Part shown: piece after piece, positions 10,133-20,259 of the stretch | How positions within the stretch are numbered: the first letter of the stretch is position 1 | Layout of the letters: every line of letters begins with the position of its first letter | Source of the DNA: Stygiobacter electus | GTDB taxonomy: Bacteria > Bacteroidota > Ignavibacteria > Ignavibacteriales > Melioribacteraceae | Direction of reading: 5' to 3' | Assembly: GCA_029210465.1 (NCBI GenBank) | Contig: JARGDL010000014.1 | Span: 32,453-96,452, forward strand | Length of the DNA stretch: 64,000 nucleotides | Program-made: the position numbers and the translations under genes | Notes under the pieces: model-generated | What the model was told of the DNA's origin: nothing | Databases searched by the model: none | Seen by the model: the letters and a program-made list of their open reading frames with translations, nothing else

Positions 10133-10898
10133 TATAGAATTATATTATTCTCAAAATTATTTTGATGAAAAAGTTGTTATTAAAGATGAAGAAGCTCATC
10201 ATGCAATAAATGTAATGAGACATAAAGTTGATGATATTATTTTTATTACCAATGGAAAAGGTAATATTGGAAAATCAAAAATTGTTAGCATTTCAAAAAA
10301 TGAATTAACAGCGGTAGTAATAGAAAAGTATTCTTTCTCTAATGATCTTTCAAATTTTACACTTTGTATTCCACACATTAAAAAACAAGATCGACTTGAA
10401 TTTGCATTGGAAAAATCAGTTGAACTTGGCTTTACGAATTTCATTATTTATGATTCAGATAGATCGGTAGCAAAAGGAGATAAAACAAATCGCTGGGGAA
10501 AAATTTTATTATCTGCAATGAAACAATCTTTGAGAAGTTGGTTACCAAAAGTTGAATACAAAAAAAGTGTATCAGAAATAATTTTATTAGAAGGTAGAAA
10601 AATTTTATTTGAACAAAAATCGAGTGTAAAATTTCTAGATTTATTAAATAATGAATTCTCTATTCACAAAATGTCTGCCGAAGCCCAATTAACAATTAAC
10701 AATTCTCAATTAGCAATTAGCAATTCTCAATTTGCAATTAATAATTATCTAATCTTTGGTCCTGAAGGTGGATTTAGTGAAAAGGAAATGAAAATATTTG
10801 ATAAAGTTGAAAAAGTAAGATTAACAAATAATCGTTTAAGAAGTGAAACGGCTATTGTTTCTGCCGCTTCATTAATTTCAATTACATTAACTCAATAG
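10110..10898 (+). CDS. rsmE: 16S rRNA m3U1498 methyltransferase
   Basis: RsmE methylates U1498 in the decoding region of 16S rRNA with S-adenosylmethionine. The N-terminal PUA-like part has HHAINVMRHK; the SPOUT-fold part has KKQDRLEFALEKSVELGF and the cofactor loop FGPEGGFSEKEM, ending LRSETAIVSAASLI. The start is TTG at 10110, supported by AAAGGAG at 10094-10100. Just before GPEGG the protein has an odd repetitive insert (about NNSQLAISNSQFAINNY) made by an AATT-rich DNA repeat; see the repeat entry. Its 3' end overlaps the convergent punA gene by 17 bases. Confidence 0.92.
   Translation: MQTNILSDIELYYSQNYFDEKVVIKDEEAHHAINVMRHKVDDIIFITNGKGNIGKSKIVSISKNELTAVVIEKYSFSNDLSNFTLCIPHIKKQDRLEFALEKSVELGFTNFIIYDSDRSVAKGDKTNRWGKILLSAMKQSLRSWLPKVEYKKSVSEIILLEGRKILFEQKSSVKFLDLLNNEFSIHKMSAEAQLTINNSQLAISNSQFAINNYLIFGPEGGFSEKEMKIFDKVEKVRLTNNRLRSETAIVSAASLISITLTQ
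10687..10745. repeat. AATT-rich short tandem repeat inside rsmE
   Basis: About 59 bases are built from variants of a unit like AACAATTCTCAATTAGC, and they are read in frame as a low-complexity stretch in RsmE. A 19-base piece (10714-10732, CAATTAGCAATTCTCAATT) occurs again as an exact reverse complement at 31502-31520, between genes. The same repeat family therefore appears both inside a coding gene and in an intergenic region of this window. Confidence 0.75.
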
Positions 10899-11703
10899 AT
10901 TTTTTAACAAGCTTTTCAAAATCTTTTTTAACAATTTCTGCAGTTTCCATTACTTCTTGATGAGAAAGTTTATTTGGTGAAAGTCCTGCAGCAAAATTGG
11001 TAATACAAGAAATTGAAGCAACATCTAACCCAAGTGAAGAAGCATAGAAAGCTTCATGAACAGTTGACATTCCCACTGCATCTCCACCAAATTTTGATAT
11101 CATTTGAATTTCAGCTTTTGTTTCATAAGCTGGTCCCTTGTTATACCAATAAACTCCTTCTTGTAAATGAATTTTTTCTTCAAGAGCTGCTTTACGAATT
11201 ATATCATTTAATTTTTTTGAAGGGAAGTCAAGAAATTTATTTTTTTGTTCTATTGATGTTATTCCAATTAATTCTGAAAGTTCCTTTTTAATGTTAATAG
11301 AATTAAAAGACGTTGCAAGCATCAAATCGCCGGGTTGAAAATTTGTATTTACTACACCAGCCGCATTAGTTAATAAAATAGATTTACAATTTAACTTTGA
11401 AGCTAAAAAAACTGGAAGAACACATTGAGAAATTCTATAACCTTCGTAAAAATGAATTCTACCTTGAACTATCAATAATTTTTTATTTGCATATTTTGAA
11501 AAATGTAAAAAACCTTGATGACCTTGCACCGTTGATTTTGGATAATTAGGTAATGAAGAAGTAGAAATTGATTTAACAGTTTCCACTCTTTCTGCAAATT
11601 CACCAAGTCCACTTCCTAAAACCAAACAAATTTCTGGTTCAAAAGGAATTTGTTTTGCTAACTCTTCATAAGTTGAACGATATTGCGAATTCATATTTAT
11701 CAT
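10882..11703 (-). CDS. punA: Purine nucleoside phosphorylase
   Basis: PNP splits inosine, guanosine or xanthosine with phosphate to base plus ribose-1-phosphate. Motifs seen are VLGSGLGEFAERV (phosphate-binding), the histidine-containing VQGHQGFLHF, NAAGVVN, GPAYETKAEI and GGDAVGMSTVHE, all typical of the trimeric PNP-I/XapA family. The 273-aa length is normal. The first ATG (11703) overlaps the nupC stop (ATGA); a second ATG nine bases in (11694) is equally possible. It is the last gene of the cdd-tdk-nupC-punA salvage operon and ends inside the convergent rsmE. Confidence 0.93.
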   Translation of the reverse strand: MINMNSQYRSTYEELAKQIPFEPEICLVLGSGLGEFAERVETVKSISTSSLPNYPKSTVQGHQGFLHFSKYANKKLLIVQGRIHFYEGYRISQCVLPVFLASKLNCKSILLTNAAGVVNTNFQPGDLMLATSFNSINIKKELSELIGITSIEQKNKFLDFPSKKLNDIIRKAALEEKIHLQEGVYWYNKGPAYETKAEIQMISKFGGDAVGMSTVHEAFYASSLGLDVASISCITNFAAGLSPNKLSHQEVMETAEIVKKDFEKLVKKSIELM

Positions 11704-13052
11704 TGGACTAAAATACCTGCTAAAGTTGCTGTTAATAAAGTTGAAATTGTTCCACCTAAAAGTGCTTTTAAACCAAGTGCAGCAATATCTTTTTTACGTG
11801 AAGGAGCTAAAGGACTAATTCCACCAATTTGAATTGCAATTGAAGAAAAGTTTGCAAAGCCGCACAATGCATAAGTTGCCATCATAATTCCTTTTTCACT
11901 CATAACTCCTTGTTTAATTAGATTTGTTAAATCTGCATAGGCAACAAATTCATTTAAAACTATTTTTGTCCCAATTAAGCTTCCAAAGTTATATGCATCG
12001 CTCCAAGGAACACCGATAGCAAAAGCTAAATAACGTAAAATAGAACCAAATATTAATTGAAGTGAAAGTGGCTGACCAAAATTCTGGATTAAATAATTGT
12101 TAATACCAAATAAATCACCAAGACCAGTGAAAATAGAATTCAATAAAGCAATTAATGCAATAAAAGCAATCAACATTCCTGCAACATTTAATGCAAGATG
12201 TAAACCATCACTTGCACCAGTAGCTGCAGCTTCAATTACATTCGAAGCATTTTTTTCAACTTTTATTTTTAATGTACCTTTTGTTACAGGTTCTTCAGTT
12301 TCAGGATAGATTATTTTTGAAACGGCTAATGATGCTGGTGCCGCCATAACACTTGCGGCTAATAATTGAACAGCAAATTTTAATTGAGCTTGTTCTAAAG
12401 AAATTTTATGCAAATCTGCAAAAGATTGACCGAGCATTTGAATATAACTTGCCATAACGCCGCCTGCAATTGTAGCCATTCCTCCAACCATAATTGTTAA
12501 AATTTCTGAGTTAGTCATTTTTTCAATAAAAGGTTTAATTAGAAGTGGTGCTTCAGTTTGTCCAACAAAAATATTTGCAGTATTTGAAAGGGACTCTGCT
12601 CCACTTGTTCCTAAAAGTTTAGCCATTACCCATGCCATTCCTTTAACTACTAATTGCAAAATTCCTAAGTAGTATAGAATTGATGTTAATGCTGAGACAA
12701 AAATAATTGTTGGTAAAACCTGAAAAGCAAAAAAGAATCCTAAACTATTTGTCCCAGAATTTACAGCTAAATTTCCAAAAACAAATTCAGCACCTTTCAT
12801 TGTAAAACCGAGAAGTGCAACAACACCAGAACCAATAGCATTAATTATATCTTTTGGCCAACCTAAAATAAAAAACCAACTTCTTAATGTTTCAGAATGA
12901 ATAATAAAAATTGCAAAAATAATTTGCATACCAATGGCTGTTGCAACTAATCTCCAATTAACTCTTTTTTTATTATTGGAGAAAAGAAATGCGACACCGA
13001 TTAATACAACAATTCCAATTAAACCTTTTAAAAGATTTTCAATAAAAATCAT
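11700..13052 (-). CDS. nupC: Concentrative nucleoside transporter (CNT/NupC family)
   Basis: This inner-membrane carrier takes up nucleosides with sodium or protons. It has roughly ten hydrophobic segments and the CNT signatures FVFGQTEAPLLI-like (IFVGQTEAPLLIKPF), TIAGGVMASYI, and LNEFVAYADL with CGFANFSSIAIQIGG near the C terminus. A basic/polar stretch around residues 245-270 is a likely cytoplasmic loop. It lies between tdk and punA on the minus strand and overlaps punA by four bases, so imported nucleosides feed directly into the neighbouring salvage enzymes. The exact substrate range cannot be read from sequence. Confidence 0.92.
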   Translation of the reverse strand: MIFIENLLKGLIGIVVLIGVAFLFSNNKKRVNWRLVATAIGMQIIFAIFIIHSETLRSWFFILGWPKDIINAIGSGVVALLGFTMKGAEFVFGNLAVNSGTNSLGFFFAFQVLPTIIFVSALTSILYYLGILQLVVKGMAWVMAKLLGTSGAESLSNTANIFVGQTEAPLLIKPFIEKMTNSEILTIMVGGMATIAGGVMASYIQMLGQSFADLHKISLEQAQLKFAVQLLAASVMAAPASLAVSKIIYPETEEPVTKGTLKIKVEKNASNVIEAAATGASDGLHLALNVAGMLIAFIALIALLNSIFTGLGDLFGINNYLIQNFGQPLSLQLIFGSILRYLAFAIGVPWSDAYNFGSLIGTKIVLNEFVAYADLTNLIKQGVMSEKGIMMATYALCGFANFSSIAIQIGGISPLAPSRKKDIAALGLKALLGGTISTLLTATLAGILVQ

Positions 13053-13067
13053 ATTTCACCTTTTGAA

Positions 13068-13637
13068 TTAAGGAATGTAATGACATTTTCTACATCGAGC
13101 TTCATAACTATCTGCAGCACCAACTAAAACTCTTTCACTTGAAGCAATTTTTCTTTGGGTTCTATCGGCTGGATTTCCGCAGTTAACACAAATAGCTAAT
13201 GTTTTTGTAATATATTCTGCAATTGCAAGAAGTTGAGGCATCGGTTCAAATGGAACACCACGATAATCCATATCAAGTCCAGCAATAATAACTCTTTTAC
13301 CTTGATCAGCTAATTTATTTACAACGTCAACCAAATCATTTGAAAAAAATTGAGCTTCATCAATCCCAATAACATGAGCATCTTCTGAAAGTTCCAAAAT
13401 ATCAAAAGGATCTTCAACTATTATCGAAGGTAAAGATTGTTCATTGTGCGAAACGATCTGACTTTCAGAATAACGATTATCAATCTTAGGTTTGAAAACT
13501 TTTACATTTTGTTTCGCAATCTTTGCACGGCGCAATCTTCTAATTAACTCTTCAGTTTTTCCACTGAACATGCAACCAGCAATTACTTCAATCCAACCTG
13601 TTCCAATAGGTGATGAATGTGGTGTAAATTCACTCAT
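13068..13637 (-). CDS. tdk: Thymidine kinase
   Basis: The enzyme phosphorylates thymidine (and deoxyuridine) with ATP. The P-loop is [15 protein letters not shown] near residue 20, the acidic switch GIDEAQFF marks the Walker B region, and [11 protein letters not shown] is the family lasso/nucleoside site. Zinc-binding cysteine pairs are CVNCG and CRKCHYIP at the C terminus, so this is a type II zinc-containing TK1-like enzyme of normal length. It overlaps cdd by eight bases and precedes nupC. Confidence 0.95.
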   Translation of the reverse strand: MSEFTPHSSPIGTGWIEVIAGCMFSGKTEELIRRLRRAKIAKQNVKVFKPKIDNRYSESQIVSHNEQSLPSIIVEDPFDILELSEDAHVIGIDEAQFFSNDLVDVVNKLADQGKRVIIAGLDMDYRGVPFEPMPQLLAIAEYITKTLAICVNCGNPADRTQRKIASSERVLVGAADSYEARCRKCHYIP

Positions 13638-14031
13638 TTTTTAAATACTCCTTATCAAATGAATAGGGAAGAAGTTCTTTCATTTTAATTGTTTTATGTT
13701 TTCCTTCAGAATTAATCATTATGACATCTAAATTTGGTCCGCAAAATTCCATCATTATTTGTCTGCAAGCACCACAGGGAGAAATATATTCTTTCGAATC
13801 TGCTGCAATTGCAATTGCTTTAAAATTTCTTTCTCCATTATGAAGAGCGGTAAAAATTGCTAACCTTTCAGCGCAAAGAGTAAGGCCATAAGATGCATTT
13901 TCAATATTTGCACCTGTGATTACTTTATTTTCTTTTGTTAGTAATGCAGCTCCAACTCTAAAATTTGAATAGGTAGGAATTGCTTTTTCCTTTGATTTAA
14001 TTGCTAATGATATTAATTCTTTTTTGGTCAT
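13630..14031 (-). CDS. cdd: Cytidine deaminase
   Basis: This small zinc hydrolase converts cytidine and deoxycytidine to uridine forms. It shows the substrate motif [10 protein letters not shown], the zinc histidine/cysteine replacement motif CAERLAIF and the zinc cysteines in [12 protein letters not shown], as in the homotetrameric 133-aa class. It is the first gene of the minus-strand nucleoside salvage operon; the promoter must lie in the gap before the divergent lytic transglycosylase gene. Confidence 0.95.
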   Translation of the reverse strand: MTKKELISLAIKSKEKAIPTYSNFRVGAALLTKENKVITGANIENASYGLTLCAERLAIFTALHNGERNFKAIAIAADSKEYISPCGACRQIMMEFCGPNLDVIMINSEGKHKTIKMKELLPYSFDKEYLKNE

Positions 14032-14102
14032 AATTATTTTCTGTTATTATAAATACAAAAATAAGTTTTTTAATAAATTAACAAATAATTCTTTTTATTT
14101 TC

Positions 14103-14131
14103 TTGACATTATTTTTTTAGAGAGTTATTTT
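14103..14131 (+). promoter_or_regulatory. Sigma70-like promoter of the lytic transglycosylase gene
   Basis: TTGACA at 14103-14108 and TATTTT at 14126-14131 are separated by 17 bases and lie just upstream of the GTG start at 14162, leaving a short leader. The match at -35 is perfect and the spacing optimal. It supports the GTG start over the upstream ATG at 14024, which lies before the promoter. Confidence 0.55.
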
Positions 14132-14161
14132 GCGACTAAAATATTCAGATTCGGAGTGTGT

Positions 14162-16942
14162 GTGAAAAAAGTTTTATTTTTGCCAATAGTGGCATTATTG
14201 TTTTTCAATTTCAATGGTTGCTCTTTTCTTAGTTCAACATCAAATCAAAAAAATACAAGTATTATATTAAATCAGGATACCACAAAAACATTAGAAAGTA
14301 AGTCTTTAGTAAATCAAATGTTAGAAAGTGCCCGTCGAGATTATGTAAATGCACTTTATCAACAAAAACTTGGATTTAAAACTGAAGCAATAAATTATTT
14401 TGAGTCTGCACTTTCCACGATTAATAAATTAAGTTATTACCCTGAAATTGAAAACAACGAAGCATACGATGAATTAGAAACATCAATAGTTGAAGATTAT
14501 CAAAAATTAGTAGATAGTTTTGATGAATTACCAGATGATATTTCAATAAGTGCATTGAAAGAATGGATGGATAATAAAATTGAAAATGCACCTATAAATG
14601 AAGATTCAATTGCAGTTAATGAAAAAGAGGATTTAAACAATAATAATTTAGTTGTAGTAAAAGTTGGTGATTTTCCGCTTGAAGTAAATTCTTACGTTGA
14701 ACAATGGGTTGAATATTTTACTGGCAGAGGAAGAAAACATATTGAAAATTGGCTTTCACGTTCAGGAAAATATTTTCCGATGATGGCTAAAATTTTTGAA
14801 GAGGAAAAAGTACCTCAACAATTAATTTTCTTAAGTATGGTTGAAAGCGGTTTAAATCCATTTGCACGTTCATGGGCAAGAGCTGTGGGATTATGGCAAT
14901 TTATTCGTGGTACTGGAAGACTTTACGACTTAGATATTAATTTTCATATTGATGAAAGAAGAGATCCAGAAAAAGCAACGCGTGCTGCGGCAAGACATTT
15001 AAAAGATTTATATTATTCATTGGGCGATTGGAATTTAGCTTTAGCTGCATACAATAGCGGTGAAGGAAATGTTCGTAAAGCTATGAGACGTTCTGGTGCT
15101 TCTGATTTTTGGTCTATAAGAAGATATTTACCTAGAGAAACAAGAAGTTATGTACCTCAATATATTGCAGTTACATTAATAGCAAGTCAACCAGAAAAAT
15201 ATGGTTTTACAAATATTCAATATGAAAAACCACATGAATATGCAACTTATACAATTAATGATGCTTATGATTTAAATATTCTTGCGAAATGTGCTGGAAT
15301 TAGTGTTGAACTTTTACGTGAAATGAATCCTGAATTAACACAAAATTCAACTCCTCCAAGTTACGAAGGTGGTTACCCTCTTAAAATTCCCGCAAAATCT
15401 TTCGATGCATTTGTAGCAAATGTTAAAAATATACCAGAAGAAGCAAGAGTACAATTTGTTACTCACATTGTTAAACCGGGTGAAAAGATTTCTCAAATTG
15501 CAAGAAAATATGATGTCAGTATTTCTAAACTAGCTGAATTAAATAATTTGAATATTAAAAAGAAACTTGTTGCTGGTAAGGAAATCAAAATTCCTGTATC
15601 CAATAATTTAGATGATTTTGAATTGGCAGTTAACACAGATGAACTTCCTGCAGTTGAAGATGAAATAAAATCATTTGATAGTAAACCAACATATAGTCTG
15701 AAAATTTCTTCATCTGTAAGTAATGTTTTACCTTCAAAATATAATTCAACTGAAAGCGATACAATTGAATACATTGTACCAGAAGGTAAATTACCTGTTA
15801 AATATGTTGTTAAATCAAATGATAATTTAGTAGATATTTCAAATATGTTTAATGTTAGAGTATCGGATATTAGAAACTGGAATAATTTGCCTTATACATC
15901 AAGAGCAAAAGTAGGACAAGAATTAACAATTTATGTCCCAAAAGATAAAGTTGATTATTATGCTTCTATAGATAAAATGAGCGATAAAGAAAGGAAGAAT
16001 CTAATTCTTGCTAATAATGGTGATTCATACATTGAACATAGAGTACGATCGGGTGAATCATTATCATCAATTGCTGCAAAATATGGAGTATCGGTTTCTC
16101 AAATAAAAAATTGGAATAATTTAACAAGTAATACAATTAGTCGCGGGAAAAAACTTTTAATCTACTCATCTGATTATTCAAGTAAAAATAGCTACGCATC
16201 TAACGTTTCTTCAAAAATTAATAAATATAAGGTGAAGAAAGGTGATTCACTTAGTAAAATAGCCCAAAAATTTAATGTAACTATTGCACAATTAAAAAGT
16301 TGGAATAAATTAAATAAAAACATTTTAAAAGCTGGACAAACATTAGTTGTTCAAGAAAAACAAATAAATTCATTTGGCGACAACTCTTATAGAACTGGTT
16401 CTAATTTAATTAATCACACGATTAAAAGTGGTGAAACAATAAGTGAAATTGCCGACATGTATAATGTTTCTATTTCTGAAATTAAAAATTGGAATAATCT
16501 TAAAACGAATAAATTAATTTCTGGTAAGTCGTTGGTAATTTATTCTGACGAATCAAACAAAAAGAATTTAGCAAAAAAATTAAAATCAAATTCACAACAT
16601 GTAAATTCAAATGAAGTTTCTGCTAAAGCGTCTTTATATAAAATTAAAGATGGCGAAACATTAGAAACTATTTCGAAGAAGTTTGGTGTTTCAGTTAATG
16701 ATCTCAAAGATTGGAATAAATTAAAATCAGATAAAATTAAAGTTGGACAAGATTTAATAATTTACACAGTAAAAAAAGTTACAGCAAATAATGGGAAAAA
16801 CATTGTAGTTAAAATACATGAAGGTGAAAGTCTTTGGACAATTGCAAAAAATTATAAAGTGAAAGTTTCTGATTTAATTGCATGGAATAATTTAAAGTCA
16901 GAAAAAGTAAAAGTAGGACAAAAAATAATAATTCAACAATAA
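14162..16942 (+). CDS. mltD: Membrane-bound lytic transglycosylase (MltD type) with seven LysM repeats
   Basis: The enzyme cleaves peptidoglycan glycan strands and is anchored as a lipoprotein. The chosen GTG start gives a lipoprotein signal ending FNFNGC; GGAG lies 5 bases upstream and a promoter sits before it. The SLT domain (about residues 210-340) carries the catalytic Glu in [13 protein letters not shown], plus [10 protein letters not shown] and [10 protein letters not shown]. Seven LysM peptidoglycan-binding repeats follow, each with a core like IKNWNNL, more than the two to three usual in MltD, so the tail is unusually long. A start at 14024 would bury the signal peptide and is rejected. 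Confidence 0.92.
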   Translation: MKKVLFLPIVALLFFNFNGCSFLSSTSNQKNTSIILNQDTTKTLESKSLVNQMLESARRDYVNALYQQKLGFKTEAINYFESALSTINKLSYYPEIENNEAYDELETSIVEDYQKLVDSFDELPDDISISALKEWMDNKIENAPINEDSIAVNEKEDLNNNNLVVVKVGDFPLEVNSYVEQWVEYFTGRGRKHIENWLSRSGKYFPMMAKIFEEEKVPQQLIFLSMVESGLNPFARSWARAVGLWQFIRGTGRLYDLDINFHIDERRDPEKATRAAARHLKDLYYSLGDWNLALAAYNSGEGNVRKAMRRSGASDFWSIRRYLPRETRSYVPQYIAVTLIASQPEKYGFTNIQYEKPHEYATYTINDAYDLNILAKCAGISVELLREMNPELTQNSTPPSYEGGYPLKIPAKSFDAFVANVKNIPEEARVQFVTHIVKPGEKISQIARKYDVSISKLAELNNLNIKKKLVAGKEIKIPVSNNLDDFELAVNTDELPAVEDEIKSFDSKPTYSLKISSSVSNVLPSKYNSTESDTIEYIVPEGKLPVKYVVKSNDNLVDISNMFNVRVSDIRNWNNLPYTSRAKVGQELTIYVPKDKVDYYASIDKMSDKERKNLILANNGDSYIEHRVRSGESLSSIAAKYGVSVSQIKNWNNLTSNTISRGKKLLIYSSDYSSKNSYASNVSSKINKYKVKKGDSLSKIAQKFNVTIAQLKSWNKLNKNILKAGQTLVVQEKQINSFGDNSYRTGSNLINHTIKSGETISEIADMYNVSISEIKNWNNLKTNKLISGKSLVIYSDESNKKNLAKKLKSNSQHVNSNEVSAKASLYKIKDGETLETISKKFGVSVNDLKDWNKLKSDKIKVGQDLIIYTVKKVTANNGKNIVVKIHEGESLWTIAKNYKVKVSDLIAWNNLKSEKVKVGQKIIIQQ

Positions 16943-16959
16943 GTTCTTTATAAATTAAA

Positions 16960-17044
16960 GTCGTTAGGGGTGCCCTCATTAAATTGAGGCGCTGAGAACA
17001 AACCCTTGAACCTGATCTGGATAATGCCAGCGTAGGAAAACGGC
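16960..17044 (+). ncRNA. TPP (thiamine pyrophosphate) riboswitch aptamer
   Basis: The conserved THI-box blocks are present: GGGGTGCC (from 16967), CTGAGA (16992-16997), ACCCTTGAACCTGATCTGG and ATAATGCCAGCGTAGG (ending 17036), with a CCTCA/TGAGG side stem. The closing helix P1 pairs GTCGTT (16960-16965) with AACGGC (17039-17044). The same 3' strand can instead pair with GCCGTT at 17061-17066, the 5' arm of the downstream terminator. TPP binding should hold P1 closed, free the terminator and stop transcription; without TPP the antiterminator lets the thiamine operon be read. Confidence 0.95.
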
Positions 17045-17060
17045 CGGAATAATTAAGCCA

Positions 17061-17091
17061 GCCGTTTTCAAATTTTTCCAAACGGCTTTTT
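17061..17091 (+). terminator. Riboswitch-controlled intrinsic terminator
   Basis: GCCGTTT (17061-17067) pairs with AAACGGC (17080-17086) around a 12-base loop, followed by a run of Ts. The competing antiterminator pairs AAAACGGC (17037-17044) with GCCGTTTT (17061-17068). The two structures exclude each other, which makes this the expression platform of the TPP riboswitch. Confidence 0.85.
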
Positions 17092-17122
17092 CATTTTAAA
17101 ACTAAAAAAAGGAGTTATAAAA

Positions 17123-19609
17123 ATGAAACGCTTAATTATTCTATTTCTTTTTTCAATTTCTATATCTGCACAAATTAAATCATTAAATGGCAAAGTATTA
17201 AATTCACAAAATCAAGAACCCATTCAATTTTGTAATGTTCTAATCGAAAGCAAAAATATTTCGTCTGTTACAAATGAAAATGGTGAATTCCTTTTGAATG
17301 GAAAAATTGATTTGTCAGATGAAATTATTTTTAATCATATTGGTTTTGAAAAAAAAATTATTAGTGTAAAAGACTTTATTAATCAAAACAATCAGATTAA
17401 ACTTGAAAGTAAAATATTCACTTCACAAACTATTTTAGTAAAAGGAATAATTTCGGAAGAGGGTAAAGCACCAATTAGTTTTACAAAAATTAAAAGAGAA
17501 GAATTTTCTAAAAATTATACTATACAAGATTTTCCAGAATTAATTAATAATCTGCCTTCAATTAATTTTTACTCCGAAAATGGAAACGGTCTTGGCTACA
17601 ATTATTTAAGTATTCGCGGGTTTGATCAACGTCGTATTTCTGTTTCAATAAATGGAGTTCCACAAAATGATCCTGAAGATCATAATGTTTATTGGATTGA
17701 TTTTCCAGATTTAATTCAAAATACTGATTTAATACAAGTTCAAAGAGGTGCTGGTAATGGAATTGTTGGTTATCCTGCAATCGGTGGTTCAATCAATATT
17801 ATTACTTCATCTTTTTCTGATAAATCATTTTTAGAATTTAATTCTTCAGTTGGAAGTTTCAACACAAGAAAATATGGAATTTCATTTTCTTCTGGATTAA
17901 TCAATAACAAATATTCATTTAGTGGAAAGCTATCCCAAACATTAAGTTCCGGTTATAGAAATTTAAGCTGGGTTGATTTAAAGTCATATTATTTTTCGGT
18001 AGTTAGATTTGATGAAAATTTAACGACACAAATTAATCTTTATGGTGGACCAATAGCTGATGGATTAGCTTACACCGGATTGCCAAAATTTGCTATTAAA
18101 GATAAAAATATAAGAAAGCAAAATTATTCTTACTGGGAAGCCGAGAATAATGATTTAACTTTTGTTGTGGAGAGACGGCCTGAAGAAATTGAAAATTTTT
18201 CTCAACCACATTTTGAAATTTTAAATCAATATAAAATCAATGATAAGTTGAATTTTAATTCGGCATTATTTCTTGTTTTGGGAAATGGATTTTTTGATTA
18301 TGATGCTTCTTGGGCTGATACGAGTTATTTTCGTTTGACAAGAGAAAATGGATTTTTAACCAATCAAAATCCTACCAATTCATTAATACGTGCAATGGTG
18401 GAAAACAAACAATTTGGTTGGATTCCTAAATTGAATTTAATTCATCCAAATGGTGAATTAATAATTGGTGGTGAATTTAGATTTCATAATTCTTTACATT
18501 GGGGAAGTATAAACTATGCTAATAATTTACCGGAACTATTGTCAAAAAATTATAGATACTATCAATACAATGGAAGTAAAGACATCATTAATTTTTATGT
18601 AAATGAAAATTATAATATCAATGATAAAATAAATTTATTAGCTGAATTGCAATTTGCATATAATCAATATCGATTGTTCAATGAAAAATATTTGAATTAT
18701 GATTTTTCAATTAAAAACTTTTTTGTTAATCCACGATTTGGAATTAATTATCAATTCGACAAAAATCTTTCAAGCTATTTTAATTTAGCTTATGTTCAAC
18801 GAGAACCAAGATTAAAAAATTATTATGACGCCGCTGAATCAAGTGGTGGTGAAGTCCCACAATTTGAATTAAATAGTAACGGAAGTTATAATTTTAATAA
18901 ACCTCTTGTTCAACCTGAAAGCATGTTCGATTTTGAATTAGGTTCAGTCTATAAAAATGAAAAGATTTTAACTTCATTAAATGGTTATTATATGATTTTC
19001 CAGGATGAAATTGTGAAGAAAGGACAACTCGATAGATTTGGCCAACCAATTACTGGTAATATGGATAAAACAATTCACTATGGCTTAGAAGCTGTTCTAG
19101 ATTATAAAATAAATGATAACTTTAGTTTTATTTTCAATACATCTTTAAGTAAAAATTTTATTACGCAAGGAAATACTTTTATTAAAACAAAAGATTTAAC
19201 TGGCAAAAAGATAATAGCAAAAATAGATTTGAAGGATAATTCACTCAGTGGATTTCCATCATCATTTGTTAACTTATTATTAAAATATTCAAGTGAAAGT
19301 TTTTACACGCAATTATCTGCCAAATACGTGGGTTCATTCTATACTGATAACTATGCAGAAAAACTAAATGTTTTATTAAAGTCTTATCCATCTTTAACAG
19401 ATTACACTGACAACAAAGTTGATTCATATTTTGTATTGAATTTCTTTATATCAAAAGAATTTTATATTGATTATTTTAAATCGAAGTTCAATGTTTATCT
19501 TCAGGTTAATAATATTACTGATAATCTTTACGCAGCATATGGAATTGGTGGTGAGTTTTTTCCATCGGCTGAAAGAAATTATATATTTGGTGTAAAAATT
19601 AATCTATGA
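17123..19609 (+). CDS. TonB-dependent outer-membrane receptor, thiamine-regulated
   Basis: The 828-aa protein has a signal peptide (ending SISISAQ), a carboxypeptidase-D-like regulatory domain (LNGKVLNSQNQEPI..., about residues 20-95), a plug domain (YLSIRGFDQRRISVSINGVP), and a 22-strand type barrel ending in an aromatic-poor IFGVKINL. Such receptors import scarce ligands using TonB energy. Its place directly behind a TPP riboswitch and ahead of thiamine pyrophosphokinase indicates thiamine or a precursor as ligand; this is inference from context, as in the omp1-type genes of Bacteroidetes. AAAGGAG precedes the ATG. Confidence 0.9.
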   Translation: MKRLIILFLFSISISAQIKSLNGKVLNSQNQEPIQFCNVLIESKNISSVTNENGEFLLNGKIDLSDEIIFNHIGFEKKIISVKDFINQNNQIKLESKIFTSQTILVKGIISEEGKAPISFTKIKREEFSKNYTIQDFPELINNLPSINFYSENGNGLGYNYLSIRGFDQRRISVSINGVPQNDPEDHNVYWIDFPDLIQNTDLIQVQRGAGNGIVGYPAIGGSINIITSSFSDKSFLEFNSSVGSFNTRKYGISFSSGLINNKYSFSGKLSQTLSSGYRNLSWVDLKSYYFSVVRFDENLTTQINLYGGPIADGLAYTGLPKFAIKDKNIRKQNYSYWEAENNDLTFVVERRPEEIENFSQPHFEILNQYKINDKLNFNSALFLVLGNGFFDYDASWADTSYFRLTRENGFLTNQNPTNSLIRAMVENKQFGWIPKLNLIHPNGELIIGGEFRFHNSLHWGSINYANNLPELLSKNYRYYQYNGSKDIINFYVNENYNINDKINLLAELQFAYNQYRLFNEKYLNYDFSIKNFFVNPRFGINYQFDKNLSSYFNLAYVQREPRLKNYYDAAESSGGEVPQFELNSNGSYNFNKPLVQPESMFDFELGSVYKNEKILTSLNGYYMIFQDEIVKKGQLDRFGQPITGNMDKTIHYGLEAVLDYKINDNFSFIFNTSLSKNFITQGNTFIKTKDLTGKKIIAKIDLKDNSLSGFPSSFVNLLLKYSSESFYTQLSAKYVGSFYTDNYAEKLNVLLKSYPSLTDYTDNKVDSYFVLNFFISKEFYIDYFKSKFNVYLQVNNITDNLYAAYGIGGEFFPSAERNYIFGVKINL

Positions 19610-20259
19610 AAAAGTGCATTATAATTGCCAATGGTGATTTACCAAAAAAGAATGTTGTGAAATATTTTTTTAAAAAAAATTATAACACAATAATTTGTGC
19701 TGATGGCGGTGCTAATAGTGCTATGAAAATTGGTGTTATACCAAATTTTATAATTGGAGATTTTGATTCAATTAACGAATCAACAAAAAATTATTTTAAG
19801 GGTAAATCGAAGTTTATAAATATTAAAAGGCAAAATGATACTGATGTTGAAAAATCTTTAAAGTTTGCTTTTATAAATAATTTTGATGAAGTAATCTTAC
19901 TTGGTGCTACAGGCGATAGATTAGATCACACAATATGCAATCTTGGAATAGTATTAAAATATTTTAATCAAATTAAAATTAAAATTGTTCATCAAAAATC
20001 TTTTTTAATTCCTTTATCAGGGAAAGTAAAATTGAATACAGAAATTGGAGAAACAATTTCACTTTATGCCTTTAATGAAAGAACTTCGATTACTTCTTTC
20101 GGATTAAAATACAAACTAAATAAAACTAAGTTACCTTTTGGGAAAAAAGAAAGTACAAGTAATGTTGCCGTAAAGAATGAAATTAAGTTAAATATAGAAA
20201 ATGGTATAATATTTTTAATCCGTGATTTTGATTTAGCGAGAAAGAATGATTTCATTTAG
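19606..20259 (+). CDS. thiN: Thiamine pyrophosphokinase
   Basis: The enzyme turns thiamine into thiamine pyrophosphate with ATP. It shows the family motifs CADGGANSAM, IIGDFDSI, KRQNDTDVEKSLKFA and GATGDRLDHTICN, over a normal 217 aa. The ATG overlaps the last four bases of the TonB receptor gene, and the symporter gene begins within its last 14 bases. The product TPP is the ligand of the upstream riboswitch, giving a closed feedback loop. Confidence 0.93.
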   Translation: MKKCIIIANGDLPKKNVVKYFFKKNYNTIICADGGANSAMKIGVIPNFIIGDFDSINESTKNYFKGKSKFINIKRQNDTDVEKSLKFAFINNFDEVILLGATGDRLDHTICNLGIVLKYFNQIKIKIVHQKSFLIPLSGKVKLNTEIGETISLYAFNERTSITSFGLKYKLNKTKLPFGKKESTSNVAVKNEIKLNIENGIIFLIRDFDLARKNDFI

